NCBI GenBank assembly: GCA_030159075.1
Contig: BROG01000032.1
Location: 640,001 to 704,000 of the forward strand
Length of the DNA stretch: 64,000 bases
Direction: 5' to 3'
Source: Atrina japonica
Lineage: Eukaryota; Mollusca; Bivalvia; Pterioida; Pinnidae
Shown here: positions 60,602-64,000 of the stretch, piece by piece
How the letters are laid out: each line of letters opens with the position of its first letter
Position numbering within the stretch: the stretch's first letter is position 1
Notes under the pieces: generated by a model
Database searches by the model: none
Told to the model about the DNA's origin: nothing
Seen by the model: only the letters and a program-made list of their open reading frames with translations
Program-made: the position numbers and the translations under genes

Positions 60602-61091
60602 GATGAAGCCTGCAAATATTGTGTATAGAATTATGAAACAATACCAAACATGCTTAATACATTTAAACAAAATGTCTTTTTAGAATGTCCGATGTATTTG
60701 AACTCGAAGGAGATTCTGTTCGCATACGTGTGAGATGATTAATTGTCCATTCTAGCACCGAACAGATTCTACTGCACCAATACTCAGCCTTTTGAATATG
60801 TATAGTCCAGAAAAAAGTTCAATCTTACAAGCTTTTTACAAAATCCACACTGTATAAATGCCCGTTTGTCTTTTTAAAAGTGTTACATTAGTAGATTTAT
60901 TTTTATAATAAAAAATGAAGGTTAATACAGCGGACATAAGTTGATCATAAGTCGAATTAAAAAAAATATTCGAATGTGGAGAAACTAAAATACATATTTG
61001 TAAGCGCCGTTGAACGCAGACTATGTATTTAGTTTATAACATCATTTTATGTAAACGCAACTAGTTGTGAATAAATCACCATGGAGTTGTG

Positions 61092-61600
61092 TATCATATA
61101 AATGTCATGTTTGACTCAAGACCCTTACGACTTATGCGAGCCTTTGGTGAGGGGACAGTAATAATCGGCATCGTATAAATATCAGGCTTGACCTTTGGTG
61201 AGGGGATAGTAATAATCTTTATCATATAAATGTAATTTGACCCGAAACCCTCACGAATTATGCGAGCCTTTGGTGAGGGGACAGTGATAATCTTTATCAT
61301 ATAAATATCATGTTTGACCAGAGACCCTCACGAATTATGCGAACCTTTGTTGAGGGGACATTGATTAACTGTATCATATAAAAAACATGTTTGACCCCAG
61401 ACCCTCATGACTTATGCAAGCCTTTGGTGAAAAAACAGTAATAATCTGTGTTATATAAATATCAGGTTTGACCAGAGCCACCCACGCCTTACGCGAGCCT
61501 TTATTGAGGGGAACGCTATAATCTGTATCATAAAAATGTCGATTTTGACCCGATCTTCAACAGCAATGTTGTCGATCCTTTGGCGATGAGATAGTCATAG
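61092..61600. repeat. Minisatellite, 77-base unit, about 6.5 copies, in intron 1 of gene 2
   Basis: Units carry CGAATTATGCGAGCCTTTGG, TGAGGGGACAGTAATAATC and ATATAAATATCATGTTTGAC. Copies diverge towards the distal end. Confidence 0.9.
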
Positions 61601-62008
61601 TATGTATTATTATATATCATTTCCAAAACGTATTTGAACCATAACACTACTTCCAACTAATTTTCTGCTAAGGTTTGACGAAACGTTATATTAGAAACTA
61701 CACTTTTTGTGATTGTAATAAATCCTTACAGATCTCTTACTTCCTCGCATGAAGTATTATGTTTGAAGATTACAAAACTGATATCGTTTACTGTAAACAT
61801 TGATTTAAAAAATTTAAATTTAAAATTTTTAGATTAAAGGTGGTTTATTAATGTAACAGATATCAATAAACATAATTCGAAACAGTAAACATATCTTAAG
61901 TGAAGTTTAAATAGTATAGAGTTACGAACTCAAAAATACTGTGTGAAGAATATAAACCGGGTGTAACAAAATATTGTGTACAAAAACATTCATATAAATA
62001 AATAAATA

Positions 62009-62010
62009 AA

Positions 62011-62091
<81 letters not shown>
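62009..62091. repeat. (AT)n microsatellite next to the gene 2 leader exon
   Basis: About 41 AT units starting about 20 bases inside intron 1, preceded by AAAT repeats. Confidence 0.95.
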
Positions 62092-62095
<4 letters not shown>

Positions 62096-62109
62096 AACTT
62101 TCCACTTAC

Positions 62110-62150
62110 TTGTTGTCAGAAGATCTACACAACTCTATATCGAAGGGGCG
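62110..62150 (-). other. Non-coding first exon of shematrin-like gene 2
   Basis: A leader of about 40 bases begins roughly 28 bases after the TATA box and ends at an ACAA|GTAAGT donor (exon end 62110). It has no ATG. It would splice across an intron of about 1.5 kb to the acceptor at 60610. That intron holds a 77-base minisatellite and a long AT run. Confidence 0.55.
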
Positions 62151-62175
62151 GCTGAGTTTGAATGGCGATGTGGTC

Positions 62176-62184
62176 TTTTATATA
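62176..62184 (-). promoter_or_regulatory. TATA box of shematrin-like gene 2
   Basis: TATATAAAA on the minus strand, followed by GACCACATCG. Its distance to the leader exon donor (about 66 bases) is close to that in gene 1, which supports a shared promoter layout. Confidence 0.6.
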
Positions 62185-62990
62185 TGTGTGTATCGCTCAG
62201 AATCGACAAACAATTAAGTATTCAAAACAAACATTTCATATTCTATACATGAAATTTACAAAGACTTATTTTAAAAAAGATTAATTTAAACCTTATTTGA
62301 CATTTTGTAACTTGTCAAATTGCAGTTAGTAGTATTTTATAAATGAGTTCAAAGGTCACATTTATATTTATGAAAAATGTATTTTACAGGGCATTTGATT
62401 AGGTGATTCGTATTCATTCATCCAAGAAACGGAAGGACAGAGATCGTATGTCGGATGCCAAACAGTTTATCATGAATAAAATCATACTTAAAAAACTAAA
62501 TATATATCTAATGTCATACAGGTGATATCGTCCAATGACTTTTGTCATCTTATATCATTTTTTATTAACTCCAGATCGATTTTATTTTGCTTTTTTTACA
62601 TTAATAAGGGAATTGCGCACTTGATATATACATGATGAAGAACATGCATTCGTGAGAATTTATAGATAATATACGACCGATTAGTCTTCGGGTTAATAAG
62701 ATACAGAGAAATGTTAACTATATTGTCATCGGCCAGCGGAAATACAGGTGATAAAATAAAGAGTAATTAAAATGTAAAGGTGTAAATTATAATTTTTAGT
62801 CCAGGTGTACTTGACATGCTTAGAACGGGTAAATCATCCAGCTTTGTTAAACTTGGCGTAACAGAACACTCTTGATTGTTGCAGAACCACCGATAACAAA
62901 AGTGTTAAATGAGTGATTTAAACACACCTGAGAAACTTTTATCAAGTAAATAAACATCAAGATCATCATTCAATGAATACATCAATCAGG
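62185..62990. other. Upstream region of gene 2, no further gene seen
   Basis: The 5' flank of shematrin-like gene 2. No repeat family recognised. Confidence 0.35.
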
Positions 62991-63465
62991 CCAAAATGTA
63001 TTGATGGTAATATAATATATGCTGGTCAAGGTATTGCAGGGAAATTTGATATATGCTGGTCAAAGTCCTGTAAGGGTATTTGATATATGTTGACCAAATA
63101 TGTCTTGTAGCAGATAAGATATATACTAACAAAATATGTCTTGTAGGAGATATGATATATGTTGACCAGATATGTCTTGTAGGAGATATGATATATGTTG
63201 ACCAAATATGTCTTGTAGGTATTATGATATATGTTAACCAAATATATCTTGTAGCAGATAAGATATATACTAACAAAATATGTCTTGTAGGAGATATGAT
63301 ATATGTTGACCAGATATGTCTTGTAGGAGATATGATATATGTTGACCAAATATGTCTTGTAGGAGATATGATATATGTTGACCAGATATGTCTTGTGGGG
63401 GACATGAGGTATGCTGACGAAATATGTCTTGTGGTGGACATGAGGTATGCTGACGAAATTTGCAT
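62991..63465. repeat. Minisatellite, 36-base unit with a 144-base higher-order period
   Basis: The unit reads ATATGTTGACCAAATATGTC then TTGTAGGAGATATGAT. A distinct variant (GCAGATAAGATATATACTAA) occurs at 63107 and 63251, exactly 144 bases (4 units) apart. Open frames on both strands follow from the unit length and are not genes. Confidence 0.9.
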
Positions 63466-63473
63466 TTGAGTAT

Positions 63474-64000
63474 ATTATACAATTATTGCCTTTGTTATGG
63501 GTTGACATGAACATTTGTCCATCCGAGAGGCGTTATATCACTCAAGGCTCTGCCCGAGGGTGATATAACACCTCGAGGGTGGGCAAATATTCATGTCAAC
63601 CCAAAATAAGGGCAATAAATATTTTATTATACCGAAAGGCCAAAAACTTAACTAACAAACTGACCTACGTAAGTTCATAACGATTGTAAAACATACGACA
63701 TAGACAAGTGCCTCGATACTCAAAACTATCGATATGTTTTATCGTTCTTTTTGTCGTTTTTTAATCTTAAGACCCCATCAAGGCTGTCTCAAGCAAATAT
63801 ATTTGACAACTATGTATTAATTCTGTCAAATCATTAAAGTTCGACTGTTGTTTCTCTCCATTCCAGTCCGCATCGAGTAAATGTCCGTTTCATAACTCAT
63901 AGATTTATGTGCTAGAGGTTACACCTAATAACCACAGAACCTACTAGAAAAAACGAACCGTACGTACATCCATTTCTGCGCACGACAAATGGGGTGACAT
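63474..64000. mobile_element. Palindromic MITE-like element (family M), copy 3, cut by the window edge
   Basis: Starts TATTATACAATTATTGCC. The palindrome is well preserved, with GGGTTGACATGAACATTTGT and its complement around CTCTGCCCGAG. It continues to the edge with the same sequence as copies 1 and 2. Confidence 0.75.

Noticed and set aside
59654..60661. Longer 344-codon start for shematrin-like gene 2
   Set aside because: The extra N-terminus crosses a clear TTTGCAG acceptor, and the downstream ATG gives a normal signal peptide.
63026..63514. Frames of 129-162 codons on both strands
   Set aside because: The 36-base repeat is a multiple of three without stops, so several frames stay open. 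There is no signal, domain or splice context.

Overview
The window looks like nuclear DNA from a metazoan, most likely a bivalve mollusc close to the pearl oysters. The DNA is AT-rich, mostly non-coding, and full of microsatellites, minisatellites, SINEs and decayed transposons. The only host genes I can support are two intron-containing genes on the minus strand that encode glycine-rich, shematrin-like shell matrix proteins. The species is inferred from these genes and from the repeat types, not proven.

Shematrin-like genes. Gene 1 (about 25.99-28.27 kb) and gene 2 (about 59.24-62.15 kb) lie 31 kb apart in the same orientation. They share one plan: a TATA box, a short non-coding first exon with a GTAAGT donor, an exon with a signal peptide, a long Gly-rich repeat exon ending in basic residues at a GTATG donor, and a tiny last exon. 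The last exon encodes only V-Y-stop in gene 1 and S-V-Y-stop in gene 2, with an AATAAA about 75-95 bases beyond the stop. Gene 1 has one extra 83-base intron. It also lacks a visible ATG in frame with its signal peptide, so its start is unresolved or broken.

Retroelement debris. A single reverse transcriptase family, Penelope-like by inference, accounts for about two dozen fragments on both strands. The longest are at 0.9-2.5, 5.7-6.9, 38.3-39.0, 46.1-47.4, 50.4-51.6, 51.7-52.7 and 55.1-56.2 kb. All are 5'-truncated or broken, and many keep only the last 100-270 bases. Several carry nested insertions (a palindromic MITE-like element, a 150-base MITE, a short unclassified repeat), and in two copies a microsatellite has grown at the catalytic YIDD site.

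Other repeats. A tandem duplication at 20.48-24.91 kb contains a Tc1-like transposase remnant, a tRNA-derived SINE and a retroelement tail. Its second copy is rich in small indels and has patches matching sequence further downstream, so it may be partly an assembly artefact. A roughly 0.6 kb element with a strong central palindrome occurs three times (31.0, 46.8 and 63.5 kb). tRNA-derived SINEs lie at 18.0, 20.6, 22.4, 43.7 and 56.4-56.9 kb. Many minisatellites (27, 36, 47, 52, 57, 69, 77 and 84 base units) and long AT, CT and AG runs fill the rest.

No intact transposase, CRISPR array, rRNA or functional tRNA gene was found. Everything was read by eye, so boundaries of decayed elements are good to roughly 10-30 bases.
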